Part shown: positions 1 through 13,900 of the stretch, in pieces | How positions within the stretch are numbered: position 1 is the first letter of the stretch | Layout: each line of letters starts with the position of its first letter | NCBI RefSeq assembly: GCF_011075055.1 | Contig: NC_058137.1 | Location: 23,731,463 to 23,795,462 of the forward strand | Direction: 5' to 3' | Length of the DNA stretch: 64,000 nt | DNA from: Mangifera indica | Taxonomy: Eukaryota; Streptophyta; Magnoliopsida; Sapindales; Anacardiaceae | Position numbers and translations under genes: made by a program | Notes under the pieces: generated by a model | Told to the model about the DNA's origin: nothing | Database searches by the model: none | The model's input: the letters and a program-made list of their open reading frames with translations, nothing else

Positions 1-29
1 CTTAAATAAGTTATATTAGACATAGACCT

Positions 30-172
30 TATTTAAGTATGTACATAATTTTGTTCACAAACAATAATATGTGATTATATGATTGAGTATTGTTTTATCT
101 TTAATTTTTAACTATTTAATCACATAATAACATATAATTATTTATGTATAAAATTATACATATAATACTATT
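30..172. repeat. MITE-like palindrome, copy 1
   Basis: A short AT-rich inverted repeat. The left arm contains ATATGTGATTATATGATTGA and the right arm TAATCACATAATAACATATA, roughly reverse complements around a poly-T/A centre. The same layout (a GTGTTATCATGTGATT-like arm, AT-rich centre, then its complement) recurs at about 585, 1143, 5010, 44815 and 62545. No coding capacity. The ends are fuzzy, so the boundaries are approximate. Confidence 0.5.
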
Positions 173-584
173 CTTTATTTTTTATTTAAAGATAAAATAG
201 TTTTTTTTCAAACGAAAAACATAACAAATTTGAGTAAATGTTTTTTTAGTATTCTAAAAATTCAAAAATTATTTCAAGTATTACTTTATATTAAGAACGA
301 GTCAAAATATTGCAACTTAACTTTGATAAACTTTTCATTGAATCAATCTAACCAAGTTGAGAGATTCTAAGTTAGTATCAAATTTAATTACCTTTATTTT
401 CTCTTTTATCATCGTTGCATTGAATAAAATAAAAAAAAAATTAAAGTATGCAAACAAAAAAAAGAACTCAATTTTATAAAATTATTTTAAAATAAAAAAC
501 AAAAATGAAGCCCTGACATACCAATATTGATTCCTAACTCCTATTAAATACTAAAATCACAGGCAATACGGTGAAATTATATAA

Positions 585-712
585 ATCTATTTTAAATACA
601 TAAATAAATATATATTTAATATATGTTACCATGTAATTAGATGATTTTAAATTAAATATAAAGTAATACCCAATTATATAATGATATATATTAGTGTATA
701 CTCAAAATATAT
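585..712. repeat. MITE-like palindrome, copy 2
   Basis: Arms include ATATATGTTACCATGTAATT on the left and an AT-rich complement ending near TTAGTGTATACTC on the right. The organisation matches the other copies in the window but it is more degraded. Boundaries are estimated by eye. Confidence 0.4.
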
Positions 713-1142
713 ACGTATAGTGTTATTTCGAGCCATAAATGCAAAACTAAATTTCATTTCGGTTTCATCATTTTGTTTTGCTGGTTTTGGAGTATTAATA
801 AATACAAATTGCTTCTGTTGAATGGCAAATCTCTTTCATAAAAGCCATATTGAGAGCAATATGGTTCCACCACAAATAAATGCCCTTTCTTTCCTCTTAT
901 GTAAAATGTTGGTTGAGATTTCAAAGAGAAAATAAAAGTGTTTAGCTAAGTTAGATGGAACATTGCTTGCATTAAACCAAAAATACAAGCAATAATAATA
1001 AGATGATAGGTTTAGTTGTATACCTTCCTTCCTTTTGATACCTAAACTTTATGACTCTGGTGACAATTGACAATTTGACAAATGCATTCTACCAAATTCA
1101 TTATGTAATTGGTCAATTATTTAAAATGGGGCAAATTTTTTT

Positions 1143-1290
1143 CGTATACTTTGAGTATACAAATAGATATATATTTATATGTGTTATCACGTGATTGAAT
1201 ATTAGTTTATTTTTATTTCAAAATCACTTAAACACATGATAACACATATAAGTATATATTCATTTGTGTATTTAAATTGATACACATAAT
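1143..1290. repeat. MITE-like palindrome, copy 3 (best preserved)
   Basis: The clearest copy. The left arm reads TATATGTGTTATCACGTGAT, and the right arm contains CACATGATAACACATATA, its near-perfect reverse complement. Outer parts (GAGTATACAAAT on the left, ATTTGTGTATTT on the right) are also inverted. The element is about 150 bp with a short AT-rich loop, typical of a non-autonomous hairpin MITE. I did not identify a target duplication with confidence. Confidence 0.6.
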
Positions 1291-1374
1291 TTTATTTATT
1301 TATAATTTTGTCACTCTATGAGGGTTGATAAAAAAAAAAATTTATCCAATTTTGAAAAACTAAGGCTAACACCC

Positions 1375-1570
1375 TCTAATCAATGTACTATCTAGGGATG
1401 ATATTGGGGCAAGGTAAGGTCGAATACCCCAAGCCCTATCCTTGTCCTCATGATGGAGAATCTTCTCTCGATCTTACCCTATCTTTTATACAAAGATAAT
1501 GAAGAATCTTTATCCTTTATCGATATAAAAAAAAAATCATTTCCTTTCCCGATTTATCCTTGCCCCTTAA
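1375..1570. repeat. Fragment of a C/G-tract dispersed repeat
   Basis: Inside AT-rich DNA this stretch has words such as GGGGCAAGG, TACCCCAAGCCC and CCTTGCCCC that occur as imperfect complements of one another. It resembles degraded copies of a common plant dispersed repeat, but I cannot assign it to a family from the sequence alone. Confidence 0.3.
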
Positions 1571-4500
1571 ATCAAAATCTCACTATCATCCCAAAACTTT
1601 TAAATGAAACAGAATTAACATAATACCACACAATTGCATAATTACAAATCATAATTAGTCTACTCAATTTGTTTAATTTAATCACATTAGACTATAAAAT
1701 CATATGATTCATGAATTAGAGAATAAGATAAACCTATTTTGTTGTAGATAATTAATGCAGAAATGATTGATTGTCAATCTAAAGCAAAATTTTCTTTCTC
1801 CAGTTTTCAAAATGTGCACCAGAATAGGGTGCCAAAATTTTTTTGCGTTAACAGGGAAAAGCGAATCTATCCCTTTAGTTTATTTAATACTAAAAGGGTC
1901 AATTAAACTCTCGTCAAAATCCCAACATCTTTCATTGGGTCACACTTATAATTCAAATTAATAATTATAATATGAAGTATATTGGCCTGTTTCCAAATAA
2001 TCATATTAGACCTATAAAATAAATTCTTTTAGATTACATATTCATCCGATTTTATTAAGCGATTAAAAGATTTAATCTATGTATATTCACATTATTCTAA
2101 GATTAATCACCCTTGGAAAATGTCATTGTCCTCCTTTCACAGGCAAAGAAACATCCCCATGGCAGTGTGGTTTATTTTTAGTGGACATTTACTCCACAAA
2201 TTTCATCATAAAACCTCACCATCCAACCCAAATCACAGTGAATCATCCACAAATTAATCTGCATTTAATTAAAATAATCAAATCTCTAATTAATTACATT
2301 GATAAATCAAACCCCAATAATTAGCCATGAAAAACCCTTCAAGCAAGCATTGTACGTAAGTCGGTGAAGCACACACTGCTAATAATATAATCAAACACCA
2401 AATCTTCCTTATTTGAAACAATAAATAATCAAAAGAAGCAAATAAATGGATCTGCTGGAGGATTAAAAAAATAATAACAATACTTTGGTTGTAATGTATC
2501 AAATTGAAGCCTATGAAAATCAAAAGAAGCAAATAAATAAATCTGAGGAATTTTCAAGACTCTGAATGATAGATACTGAAATTATAGACATAGTGTTAAG
2601 AAATAAAAAAAACAAAGAAAAAATAACAGAAAAGAAAATTTGACATATCATAGGCTTTCAGAGACAGAAAAGAGAAGACAATGTTGAGTCTCAATAACAA
2701 GAGATATATACTTATGACATTTTCATAATAATTTGAAACTCTTGAAGGCATTTAAGTAATTTCCTTAAGAGAGGGAATTGTCAAGATAAGATGGGTATGA
2801 GGAAAGTATATATCTTTTTTTATTATTATCTTGTTTCTAATCGTAAAGATTTCACAAATCTTACTGGCTCCTTTCATGTATGAAAAATTCCTTTTCGTTT
2901 GGAACGAGATAAGTTGGGGATTCATTTGAGAGGATTGAATTGTCAACTTTAACCCTATCAATTAGATATTATGAAGTAAGGAATAAAAAAGATGTTTTGA
3001 AGAAATGGGTGGCGGTTTTTATCAAAGGATTTATAATTTTTACGTTCAATAATTATAACGGTGTCAAAATAATTAATTGTTTAACCAAAACTTTTTATCA
3101 TTTAGCCAAATATGTTAGTGACGATTCACTTAAACTATCTTTTTCTATCTCTTAAATATTATTCTGGGGATGACAATCTTGAACTAATGGAAGCATCCTT
3201 TCGTGGCTGAAAGCATTAATTTTCCAAAATAAAGATGGAAGGTTGTTTTTGTCAAATCCCTAAAATTGTGATAAATTTTTAGGGAATAAATTTGTGTGCC
3301 TACTTCAAAATTAAATGCGGTCATAAGAAATTATACGGGACCATTTGTTATGCTCATGATAAAGGGTACATATGGTGGTGGTGTAGATTAGACATGTTAA
3401 CAATGTCGGCCGGCTCATGACGTAACTTAGACCATCTTATTTTTGACACTTACTATAGGAGCACAATTCGTAATTTTGTAGGCCATATCAGGTCCATGGG
3501 CCACGCCTAGACCTTAGGATAAGATCCGAAAGCTAGCACGATATGAGCCATAGAAAAATTAAAAAAATATATTTATAAAAAATAAATTAAAAATTATAAT
3601 TTAGTGAGTCGATTTATTAAAAACCGATAAAGGATTACGAACTCTTTAATCATAATGGTCTTAGCCTGACCTCACTTATTGACATTGTAACTTGTGTCAG
3701 AGTTAGTCAACTTAACATATTTTTAGTGTGCAATGTAAAAAGATAATTTTAATTTAGAATAAAAATATTTTTGCCTGAATAATATAATTTAAGTAATGGT
3801 AAAATAGTTATAACAAAAGATTATGGTTTTTGGTTATTTAATGATTTTTTAAATATAAATTTAATAAAGATAATATTATAACAAAATTTAAATTAACTTG
3901 ATAATTTTTAATTTTTAACACGGAAGTGTTAGACAGAGTATATCACATAGTATTTGTGTTCCCTTAATAATAAAATATTAATTAAAATCCTTTTAATATT
4001 TAATAAATAAAACAAAATAATATGAATGATAAAAAAATTTCTTAAAATAAAATAATTGTTTTAAGTAAATGAAGATTAATTTTTATAATAAAATTATATA
4101 TATATACATATTTAATACGAAGAAGAAGCGGTTAAACATTTGTTTAACGAAGAAATGATAATTTGGAATAATAATATTACATATTTCGACTTTGACTTCG
4201 AATACGTAAAATATTTAATATTATATTATCATATAAAATATAGCATTCTTCGGCCAATAATCGTATCAATTAGAAACTCAATTTTACATGTGGAAATTTG
4301 TTTATTTTTATTTATTTATTTATTAATTTAAAAAAGACCATTGACATCAAATGATTGCCACAGCAGTACAATAATTAATTTAGGGAGAAAAAATTTAGAG
4401 ATGATTTCAATTTCATTTTAAAATGTTATTTTTAATGGATAAAATTTCATCTTCAAAAATTTAAAATTCAATTTTTAAGATATTTTTAATTTTATCTGAC

Positions 4501-5009
4501 AATAATAATTTTAAAATAGTTAATTTTAAAGAAAAAATTTAAATATGATTATTTTTTTTATTGACATTATTCTTCGATAACGTTGTTTTGTGATGATTTA
4601 ATATATTGTTTTACTTAACTTCTGAGGACAATTTTTTTTACTTTTTGGAACAAAAATTTTCATCACATTTTCTGAAATTTGTTCTAGTGCAACAAAAACC
4701 TTTTTGTAAGACTGAGAGTAGTGGGTTTTAATTTTACCAATTGAAAATTGTAAACATAGTTTTTTAGGTATGGGTTATAAGCAATTAAACCATTTTTCTA
4801 ACATAAAAAAATGTATTAATGAAGAAACAATGATTTGTTGTCAACCAAATAAAGTAAAAGTTCTCAACAACTTAATGTAATTATGAAAAAAAATGAACCT
4901 TTCTTCACATTGCATTAAGGTTTGGTGCAACAAATTTAAAACCATTTATATAAGCTTATGTTTTCTTCGTTTCCATTAATTTTAGTATTAATTAATTATC
5001 AAACAATAA

Positions 5010-5140
5010 ATCAATGTGTACCTACTTTAAATATACAGATATGCTTATATTTGATATATATCATTATATGATTGTATAGTTTTAAATTAAAGATAAAATA
5101 ACATCAAATCGTATGATGATACGCATTAATAAGAATTTAT
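5010..5140. repeat. MITE-like palindrome, copy 4
   Basis: Left arm ATATATCATTATATGATTGT, AT-rich centre (TTTTAAATTAAAGATAAAAT), right arm ATCGTATGATGATACGCATT. It has the same inverted layout as the copy at about 1143. Boundaries are approximate. Confidence 0.45.
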
Positions 5141-6107
5141 GTTGAGTTATTAAATTGAAATTCTAGCTTTAAACTCAATTCAAATTAATTTAATTAAGTT
5201 AAGTTAACTCGGTTTAAATCAAACCATGGTGAATATGCCATAAAAAATGTTATTTATTCATACACTTACCCCCTCAATGATGGCCTTGATAACGAGAGCT
5301 CGAACCAGCCCGACCCAGACTGGACTATTCTCCAACAGGCTAGTCCAGGCCCTTAGTCGGCCATAGGGCCTGGGCCCTTTTCCCCATCTTCATTTGGTCC
5401 ATTTTGTTTTCATTTTTTTTTTTTTTAGAAATCTGCAAAATTTATTTCCACGCACCTTTTTGTTTTCATTTTTATTTGAAATTGAGAATACCCAAAAAAA
5501 AAAAAACTAAAAAAATTATGAAAAATAGGTTGTGGGTCCCTCTTTTATAAAAAACTTTACATATTTTCTGTTTTTCTTTTATTTTTCTGACACAGTACAC
5601 TTTCATTTCACAAGATTACAGACGAAAACCAACAACTGACGTGTATGGGAACAAAACAAGCAATAATTGATCAATTTCGTATTTTTATTTTTTATTTTTT
5701 TTTTTTTTAACTTTTGGATAAACATGTAAAACGCGTTTTCATTTTTCACATTTTTCATTATTTTCAATTCTAAACAAAGCACGGAACAAAAACACAGAGA
5801 ACACAGCGCAAACTAAGAGCTTACCTGAATTTTAATTTCTTCTTCTTAGATGTCTTTTTTTTAACTCTTCTTACTTACTTAAATCTTGCTTTCTTTATAA
5901 ACGATAGTGGTTTTCTTATTGTAAAACAAGATATCCCATTTCTTCTGTAACTGGGGGTCAACCCAGCTCAAGGTTTCCAGTGTGGGAATTATTTTGAAAT
6001 ATGTTGAATTGATGATTCCTTTGAGGTACAAGTCCTTCGAGTTGAAGGAAAATGTCCGATGATGGTGGAACATGACCTGTAAAGTTTTTGTGAGAAAAGT
6101 TGACAAC

Positions 6108-6356
6108 TTAAAGTGAATTAAGCTTCCCATGAAATCTATTGCACGACAAAAATCCATCACTTTGAAGATGGCTGAAATTCTCTACATGATCATGTGCAAC
6201 TCCTTTCAATTTTAAATAATTGAATGACACTGGATATATGTCAACATTTCCCTCAATCGCTTGTTGTAACATGACAAATGTTCTCATTGTTTCCCAAATA
6301 TATTTTACTTCTCCTTTGTCATCATCCCATGCATCGTATCTTTGTAAGGGTTCATG
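6108..6356 (-). pseudogene. Unidentified protein-coding relic
   Basis: The minus strand keeps 83 codons open between stops in AT-rich surroundings. The translation looks like a genuine protein rather than AT noise, with words such as RYDAWDDDKGEVKYIWETM and VSFNYLKLKGVAHD. It has no start codon in frame after the upstream stop and no long continuation. An overlapping minus frame at 5879-6160 may carry a shifted continuation. I do not recognise the family. It is about 0.7 kb upstream of the GMI1 transcript and reads away from it. It is most probably a truncated pseudogene or one exon of an unrecognised gene. Confidence 0.35.
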
Positions 6357-6990
6357 TTAGAAGCTCCAAGTATATACAATATGAGATTTAAATCCTATAT
6401 TAAAAAGTATGAGTTTTTAATATTAAGTTTATATAATCTTAGACTTTTTAATCTTAATAGTTAATTTTTAAAGTTTGATTCTCAATATTTATATTATTTG
6501 ATATCAGAAAAAATATGAGTTTCTTCCAATCCCAATAGCTAAATAGAGAACAATCTTAAAATAACAAAACACACAAATTTGCTTTAGTTTAACTTAATTT
6601 GAAGTAGAAAAACTATAAAACTCCTTAGGTTTTTATGAAGAGAAATCTCATAAAAATTCTTTTTAACTATTAAATCCCAAAAGGTGACATTACACTATAT
6701 AATAAACCCTTACTATTGGTGGGGATATTTTTTACCATTTGGGATAGCCCATCTAAATTCAAATATGCCATCAATGTATCTAAGTTCAATGGCGTACTCT
6801 ACAATGATTAAATCAAATAAGCCGAAAATTTTATCCGGAGGACTCATCCTTTTCTTTCTCTGTGTTGTATCCCATTTTTGCCACTCAAACAGTAAATCTA
6901 TCCTGGTAAAGAAATTGTTAAACGACGACTACCGTACAATGCGCATAAGGAGTGCACATTAGCAACGATAGGGACAGGGTACGCTGCAAA

Positions 6991-6998
6991 ATTGGCGC
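6991..6998 (+). promoter_or_regulatory. E2F-type site near the presumed GMI1 transcription start
   Basis: ATTGGCGC fits the plant E2F consensus WTTSSCSS and stands out in AT-rich DNA. It lies about 90 bp upstream of a strong splice donor (GTAAGT at about 7086) that probably ends the untranslated first exon of GMI1. Cell-cycle or damage-linked E2F control of a recombination gene is plausible, but this is inference from one match. Confidence 0.35.
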
Positions 6999-7171
6999 GT
7001 GATGCGATGGGACGCTGCTTCCATTCATATTTGATTCTTTGAATAGACAGAAATGGAAACGTCTTTGTGCTTCTTCTGTTTTAATGGTAAGTACTACTTT
7101 ATTTTGCTTTTATTACTACTACTTCTGCGTTTAACTCTCTCACAATTCCTCTCCGCGTTCCTCTCTCTTTA

Positions 7172-7184
7172 CTTTTGTTTTAAG
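7172..7184 (+). promoter_or_regulatory. CTT(N)7AAG, possible SOG1 site
   Basis: The 13-mer fits the palindromic CTT-N7-AAG consensus reported for SOG1, the plant DNA-damage transcription factor. GMI1 is known to be induced by genotoxic stress through ATM, so a SOG1 site here makes sense. The motif fixes only six bases and will arise by chance in pyrimidine-rich sequence, and it appears to lie in the 5' UTR or first intron rather than a core promoter. Confidence 0.25.
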
Positions 7185-7939
7185 CCCTAACGTTCACCGT
7201 TTCTTCGTGAGGTCCATTTAGTCGGACGCTCTGTTTACTTTCTTTTTGATCAAAGTAAGGCTGAGGTTTGCTTGTTTTGTTGTTGGTTTTTCTTTTTCTT
7301 TTTGTAAATTAGATGTTTTCTGTTTTTGTCTATGGTGGATTGTTTGCATTTACGACTTTACGTATCAGTCAAGGAACTTGCTCAATTGATAATTTTTTTT
7401 AAATATTATTTTGAACTAAAAAGAATTAAAAAAACAGAGGCTTGACTGTTTACTGACTTACGCAAATGTCAAGTCATTTGCTTAAGATCATATTATTTAT
7501 ATTTGTATGTCGTTTGAGTGAAAAAGAAAGTGTTTCATGTCATTATTATTATTATTTATTTTGAGTGACATTTCAGTTACACACTCATTTTGCTGAGTGC
7601 TTATATTATCAAAGTGTTAGAAATAAAATTTTCCATCACTTATTTACAATATTTTAAAATTCCATTATATTTTCAATTCAATTAAGCATTAATGTCTGTA
7701 TCAAAAGTTTAGGTTTTAAGATTTTAGTACTGGGTCCGCTTAAATTCTTAAAAGATGATGGGTGCTGAGTGTAACATTTTTGGTCAAAAGTAGCCTCGTC
7801 CTTTCTGAAAGGCTACTATGTATTTGTGTATGCCTATGAGTCTCTGTGCTTTAGGGTTTGTTCTGTGTATTGAATAAACGTTGAGATAGAGCTGTTAAAG
7901 AGTGTATTTTTGTTTCAGAGATTGCAAGTTTGTTTAAAT

Positions 7940-10900
7940 ATGGAACGACCAATTCCATCCCAGAGGGTGAATAAAAGAGCAGGGGAGGAAGATGATGGTA
8001 ATATAGGGAGGAAATATAAATTTAAAATTCTATTGCCAAATGGGGCTAGTGTTGAACTAACTCTATGGGATCCCTTCCTCCAAATGCCCTTTAAAGACTT
8101 CATTCAGTTGGTGAAAGGTGAATATTTTCGGGCTTGGCAGGAATGCAAATCAATGAGGCAGAAAAGAACAATAAATTGGAATAACGAAAGGCTGTACCTT
8201 GAAGATGCATACGGGAATAAAATAATAAATATAATGGACTTTGAGAAGTTCAAGCCACATAAGTACCATATTTTGCGGCTGTATGTGAGTATTAGTTGTC
8301 TAAGTGTTTATGCTGTTTGATTATAAGATTCTCATTTCACAATTCATTAATGCTTTAATTTGTTTATTTCTTCATTAGGATGGGTCTAGTGAGATTTCAG
8401 ATACTTTTGAGGTTAGCAACCCTTAATTGTTCCGACTTTCAGCATATTTTTGCTTTATCATTGATTTTAAATTTCATTGTGGTTCTTTGTTCATCTTTTA
8501 TGTGCTTCATGAAGAAATTGTTTTGTGATAGACTGGTTTCTTTACAGGGCATGTGGGATTTGACACCAAATACTGAGTTATTAATGGAACTGCCAGAAGA
8601 ATACACTTTTGAAACTGCTCTTGCAGATTTGATTGTATGTTATTGGCTGCAATTGAAAGAATAGATGAAGTTTTGGCCTTTTGGTTTATGTAGTTTGCTT
8701 ATTCTCTGCTGCTCATTTACCAGGATAATTCTTTACAAGCCGTATGGACCAACTGTGAAAGTGATAGGAGATTAATTAGGTATAACATTTGTTTGTCAAC
8801 CATGTATATGCTTTGCTGCCTCTTATATTTACTTTTATGAGTTTGTTTTGTAGATGCTTGATTTTATGATATTTAATGCTGTTTTCCAATTATTTTACAT
8901 AACTTTCAGCGAAATGTTATGCTTCTTTACCATGTTAACTTCAGATCTTTTATCATCAAACTGATTAAGTGGATATGCAAATTGATTAGGTCATATGTGA
9001 ATTGATGAACCCCTTTATTTTTCAGAATACTTTTATTTATTGTTCACTTCATTGTTAATAGAGAAGGTAAGGTTTGACCTCGAAATATAATGAACTTGCT
9101 TTCTTTGGAAATAAAATTATCTTGTACCATAACAAAAATGTTTTTATAAATAGAATAATAGTGAGAATAAGGGAAAAAAAATCATCACTCTGTTTATTAA
9201 CTTCTCTATAAGTTTTACTAACCAAAGCAAAATAACTTTTTTTATTCCCATTGTTTGCTTTTCAATGCTTTATTTACAAAATAACCAAAAAAACTTTGAT
9301 AAGTTGTGTGATCATTCTCATCAAGATTTTAATTCTGTTAGTTCCATATATCTCTCTCTAGATTAAATGTGCTTTCCGTGTATTCCACAAGACAAGAGTG
9401 AATTTGATATCATTTTGTATCAGTCTAAGGAATGTCCTCAGTTTTCAACCTTTGGGACAAAGTTGATGCTGTTGTACAATTTGATCATGATATAGTATTC
9501 TATCCCCTTATTGTGTTTGCTCTATGTTTTGTTGTAAGTTTTTTCATTTATATTTTAAATGAAACATATATTTCAAAACCGACAGTGAAATGATCTCATA
9601 TCTTAAAAATTTGCTTTAATCCCCTATTGCTCTCCATAGTAGAAACAGTTTTAAGCATATTTTATTGTTAAATTGTAAAATGCCCTGTAGTTGACAGTCA
9701 CTTTTTTGTCTTCTTTACTTAGTCGCTTCTAGTTATTTATGGTGCTGAACAAATTTATCAATGGGTTCAATGCTTTCCCTAGAGTTTTACTCTTTGTGAT
9801 GAAAATCTCCTTGATTTGACGTTTAGGAGTTCTTGAAATTAAGCACCTGTATATCTTCTTATAACTAGTTCTTTATTTATATATTCAATTGAGTTGATAG
9901 ATATGATTGTTTTGGTACATAAATTCAGCCCATACAATTGACATATGTTGCTATAGCCCAGTTCAAATGTCCATTTACATTTTAATGCTTGTTATGAGAC
10001 AATCATTTAACATCTCTGCAGTGTGGATATTTCGGAGGATAAAATTTCAATTTTTGACACTGGCCCAGGAATGGATAGCAGTGAAGAAAACTCTATAGTT
10101 AAGTGGTATGTTATAGAATTCTTTGTTTACTTTTGAACTTCCCTTCTTTTTTGAGTGTATGATTATGTGCTTGTTGGATATTTCAGAAGTTGGAACATGG
10201 CTTAAACTTCATTATCTGACTATAAGGAAAAAGAAAATTTATGTCTGCCATATTTTCAGCTTTGGGTTATTTTTTTTACAATTTTGTTGAACAATAATGT
10301 ATTTCCTGGTAAAAGAAGGAATGAAAAAGTTTCCAAGAGGTTTACTTATAATGTATGATAAGAAGAAAAAGATAAATTTGTTAGAAAATAGGAACATAAA
10401 CTTAAATCTAAGTAAAGGAACAACTTCCTTCCTATCTCCCCACCTGAAACCAAGTTTTGGAAGAAAGAAAGAAAGACTGAAAGCAAAAATAGCTGTTCAG
10501 TGCAGGGTAATGGTTTCAAATATGAGTTTGTAAAAATATCTGACTGACTGCATAAGCATTCAGCGATCATTTTCTTGCATGCTGTGTTTTATGTTTATGT
10601 AATTTCTAAATAATAGTTGCATGCATTGTTAAATATAATTGTTTGTTCCCTAGCGAGCACATTTTTAGTGCAGCTCTGATTTACATGAGGTTCTTCTTGA
10701 TTATATATTATTCGTGTTTCGTTTGTTTAGGGGGAAGATGGGTGCTTCACTTAACAGGACATCCAAACAACGTGCTATAGGAGGCAAACCTCCATATTTA
10801 AGGGTAAAGTGTAATCTTGTTAGTACTTTTGTATCTTGCCTTTGTGGTATGTGCATATATTTTGTAGTGTTGTTTTTTAAATATAAATAAGCAGTCTTTC

Positions 10901-13900
10901 CTACTTTCCAATATTAACTTTGATATTGGTCGTATTCTCTATTGGAAGCTGCCACTCTTTTTCTTTACAAGTGTCTTTGTTTCTTTTGGCAACAATGCAG
11001 CCCTTTTTTGGCATGTTTGGATATGGAGGACCTGTTGCATCTATGCATCTAGGAAGGTATTATCTCTAGTAAACTTATTTTTTACCTCTCTTCTCTTCTC
11101 CCACAATGAATGACAGTTTCTTTTTTAATAATTTTTTATTTGCAATGAAGCAATGACTTTTTTAAATTTACTCAATTTTACTGCTTTCTAATAGGCGTGC
11201 CATAGTTTCTTCAAAGACAAAAGTGTCTAATAAAGTCTTTACATTGCATCTTGAGAGAGATGCTCTACTCAAGTGTTCAGATTCTGAACTTACTTGGCGG
11301 GTAATCAAGTTGCCTTAAGCAAATTGTTGTCTTTTTAATGGACATTTCTTTCTTTTGCACATATTTCTTTAATTCTAAACAATGTCGTGTTTTTATTATT
11401 ATTGTTATTATTATTATTACGTTTTTGGTTGTATTAAGGTTGTGCTACTCTTTTATTTTTAGACTAATGGTGGCATTAGGGCTCCTTCAGAAGATGAAAG
11501 CAAAGAATCACCTCATGGAAGTTTTACAAAGGTGATCTCTCTTTCTTGTTTTGTCTAGCTGTTTGTATTCATTCCTTGGGGTTAAGTGTTGCTTACGTTT
11601 CTGAGCTCTTCAGTTTAAAGTTCTTGGTCCTGTCATTGAATAAGTGGTGCAGATCTTTGTAATTTTGAAATTTTACTTTTGTGACGCTGATTGATAGTTT
11701 GATCCTTGCTATATTTCCTCCAATTTTTGTCGAACTGTTGTGGACTATTCTCATTTTCCTTGATAAGTTTGCATCAGTGAAGCAAATATGCTATTCAGTT
11801 AATATCTTGAAATATCCTTTATGCATGAAAATACTTTCTGAGCTGTATTTAACAATTTTTTGTCAACCGATTAATTATTATTGTCTTATAAACCTTTATT
11901 ACCTAAACTATTGTCGAAAGATCTGCATTTTATGTGTTCAATTAGACTATATAGTTGCAAAACATTGGTGGCACATATATCCCTAATATTTTAGTACTTG
12001 TCCTTTATGATCTGTTGTGGTGTCAGGATTGTTTCATATGTGGAATACTTACTGGGACTTCAATCTGTGAAGGTTTAATATGCTTATTGCTTTGATTTAT
12101 GAATTCCGTTTCTGCATCACCTTGATTTGATATCCAATATTTATATATTGATATGCTAGTGAAGTTTTCCGGGGCTTAGGACAATCAGTGGACCTTGATT
12201 TGACGTTCAATATAAATATTGTGATATGCTACTGGAGCTATAGACTTTCCAACCTTCTAGCTTTAAGATCTGTCCATGCAAATTTAATATATTAAGATTG
12301 ATCTTTTTTTGGAGTATAGCCTACATATTAACATCACTACAGGTTCCTAGCTCTTATCTGCTGGATATGGAAATTGTACTGGGTAGATAATTGATATTAT
12401 GAAACTAGTGGGAAGTGAAACCTAAGTTGTGAGTATAATCTACTGGGTGGATAATTTATGTCCATGATAGGGAATTTCTTAAGCTTTTCTAAGCACTAGA
12501 ATGTGTTCAATGTTCTTTTATATGAGATTCTTTAAGAATGTTACAAAGAGCATATAAAGCTTTTATCACTAGTTCTGTCCTTGTGCGGATTTTCCTGACT
12601 CAAATCTCCTTGATTTTACTGTGTTGTTGGATAAATACTGTTCTTTCGAGTCAAGCGGTTTGCTGGTGTTTAGTTATATGATTTTAATTATGGATGTTGA
12701 TAAGGCCACCCAATTTCTGTTGACGGTTGTGTATTTTTAGTTTAAAAAAATAATGAGTCTGTAATAGACATTATTGATATAATGATAAAACTTCTGACAT
12801 AGAAATGACAGTTGACACAAAGTTAAGCATGTTTCTTATGTCAACACTGTTAAGCTCCTATTTATTGATCCTTGTTGGTTTTTAATGGTCAGCTGTAGGC
12901 TTGAAAAGTTGAATCATTCGTGCCTTGTTTAATTTATTAAAATATCTTGAAATTGGAATGTAATCTTTGAATTAATTTCTGTATCTATGTTTTTGTGGTC
13001 CCCTAGATGGAAACTAATTTTTGTGGGCAACTTGTTCATTCTTTTGTAATTATTATAGTCAATGATATTGTTATGTTTCTTCTCTTGAATTATTTTCCAT
13101 GTTGACCATATGTGCTTAATTAGCTTTGGCAATATGGCTATCTTTTTTTTTTTGCATTCATTTTTTCTTTGTCTGGAGCATACTGTACTTGATTGTAATT
13201 TTACTTTTTAGAAAATATTTCTCAGGTGGAAATATTTGAGCCAAAGCTAATAAGATCAAACAAGTTTCAACTACAATGCAAGCTAAAGGACATCTACTTC
13301 CCATATATTCAGGTGTCTTCACATTAAAAAAAGCCTCATTCATACCCGATTAATTTGTTGATTTGTACATGAATGAGTGTAATTGTATTATATTCATCAG
13401 AATTCTAGATTTGCTTTATAGCCTTACACTTTTTATTTATCTTCTTGTTGGTGTATAATGTGCAAAAGGCAGAAAAAGCATTGTTAATCTCACTCTTCTC
13501 AATCCAGGAGCAGTGAAATTGTGAAATAAAGTATGCTGAACTGCCAATTGTCTTGGCAGCCTAAGCCTGTCCTGTTTCTCTGCTAACCGAAAATTTTTGT
13601 GCCTTTGGAGGTGGTAGAAAAGCTTCTCCATCATTCAAGTGCTGTATTTTGGCTATTGTTTGAGTTATTTATCTGAAATTAATAGATGGGCATTTGAAGA
13701 TGTTAGAGGACATTGATCTTTTATTAGATACAAATCATACAATAGTGATTTTTGTTGCTAAATTGGTAAGTTATTTTAAGTGTCAATATTTGGGAACACT
13801 GTGTGTATTGAAAGTGAACACTCATGGATCATTTCCATAAGCCCACCAGCCAATTGTTTTTGTTGCATATGGACTTTGGCAGATGATGTATGGCAATGCA

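Larger units (their letters stand above)
1..6107. other. AT-rich intergenic region without a recognisable gene
   Basis: No open reading frame here has a recognisable domain or convincing codon use; the frames present are short and AT-driven. The stretch contains four copies of a small palindromic MITE family (listed separately), and GC-richer islands at about 1375-1570, 3380-3560 and 5278-5400 that look like old dispersed-repeat fragments (short runs of GGCC, GGGCC and CCCC words amid AT-rich DNA). Otherwise I see only poly-A/T tracts and simple AT sequence. Confidence 0.7.

Noticed and set aside
6684..6962. 92-codon plus-strand frame upstream of GMI1
   Set aside because: No domain, AT-driven composition and no supporting splice or start context; it probably lies in the promoter.
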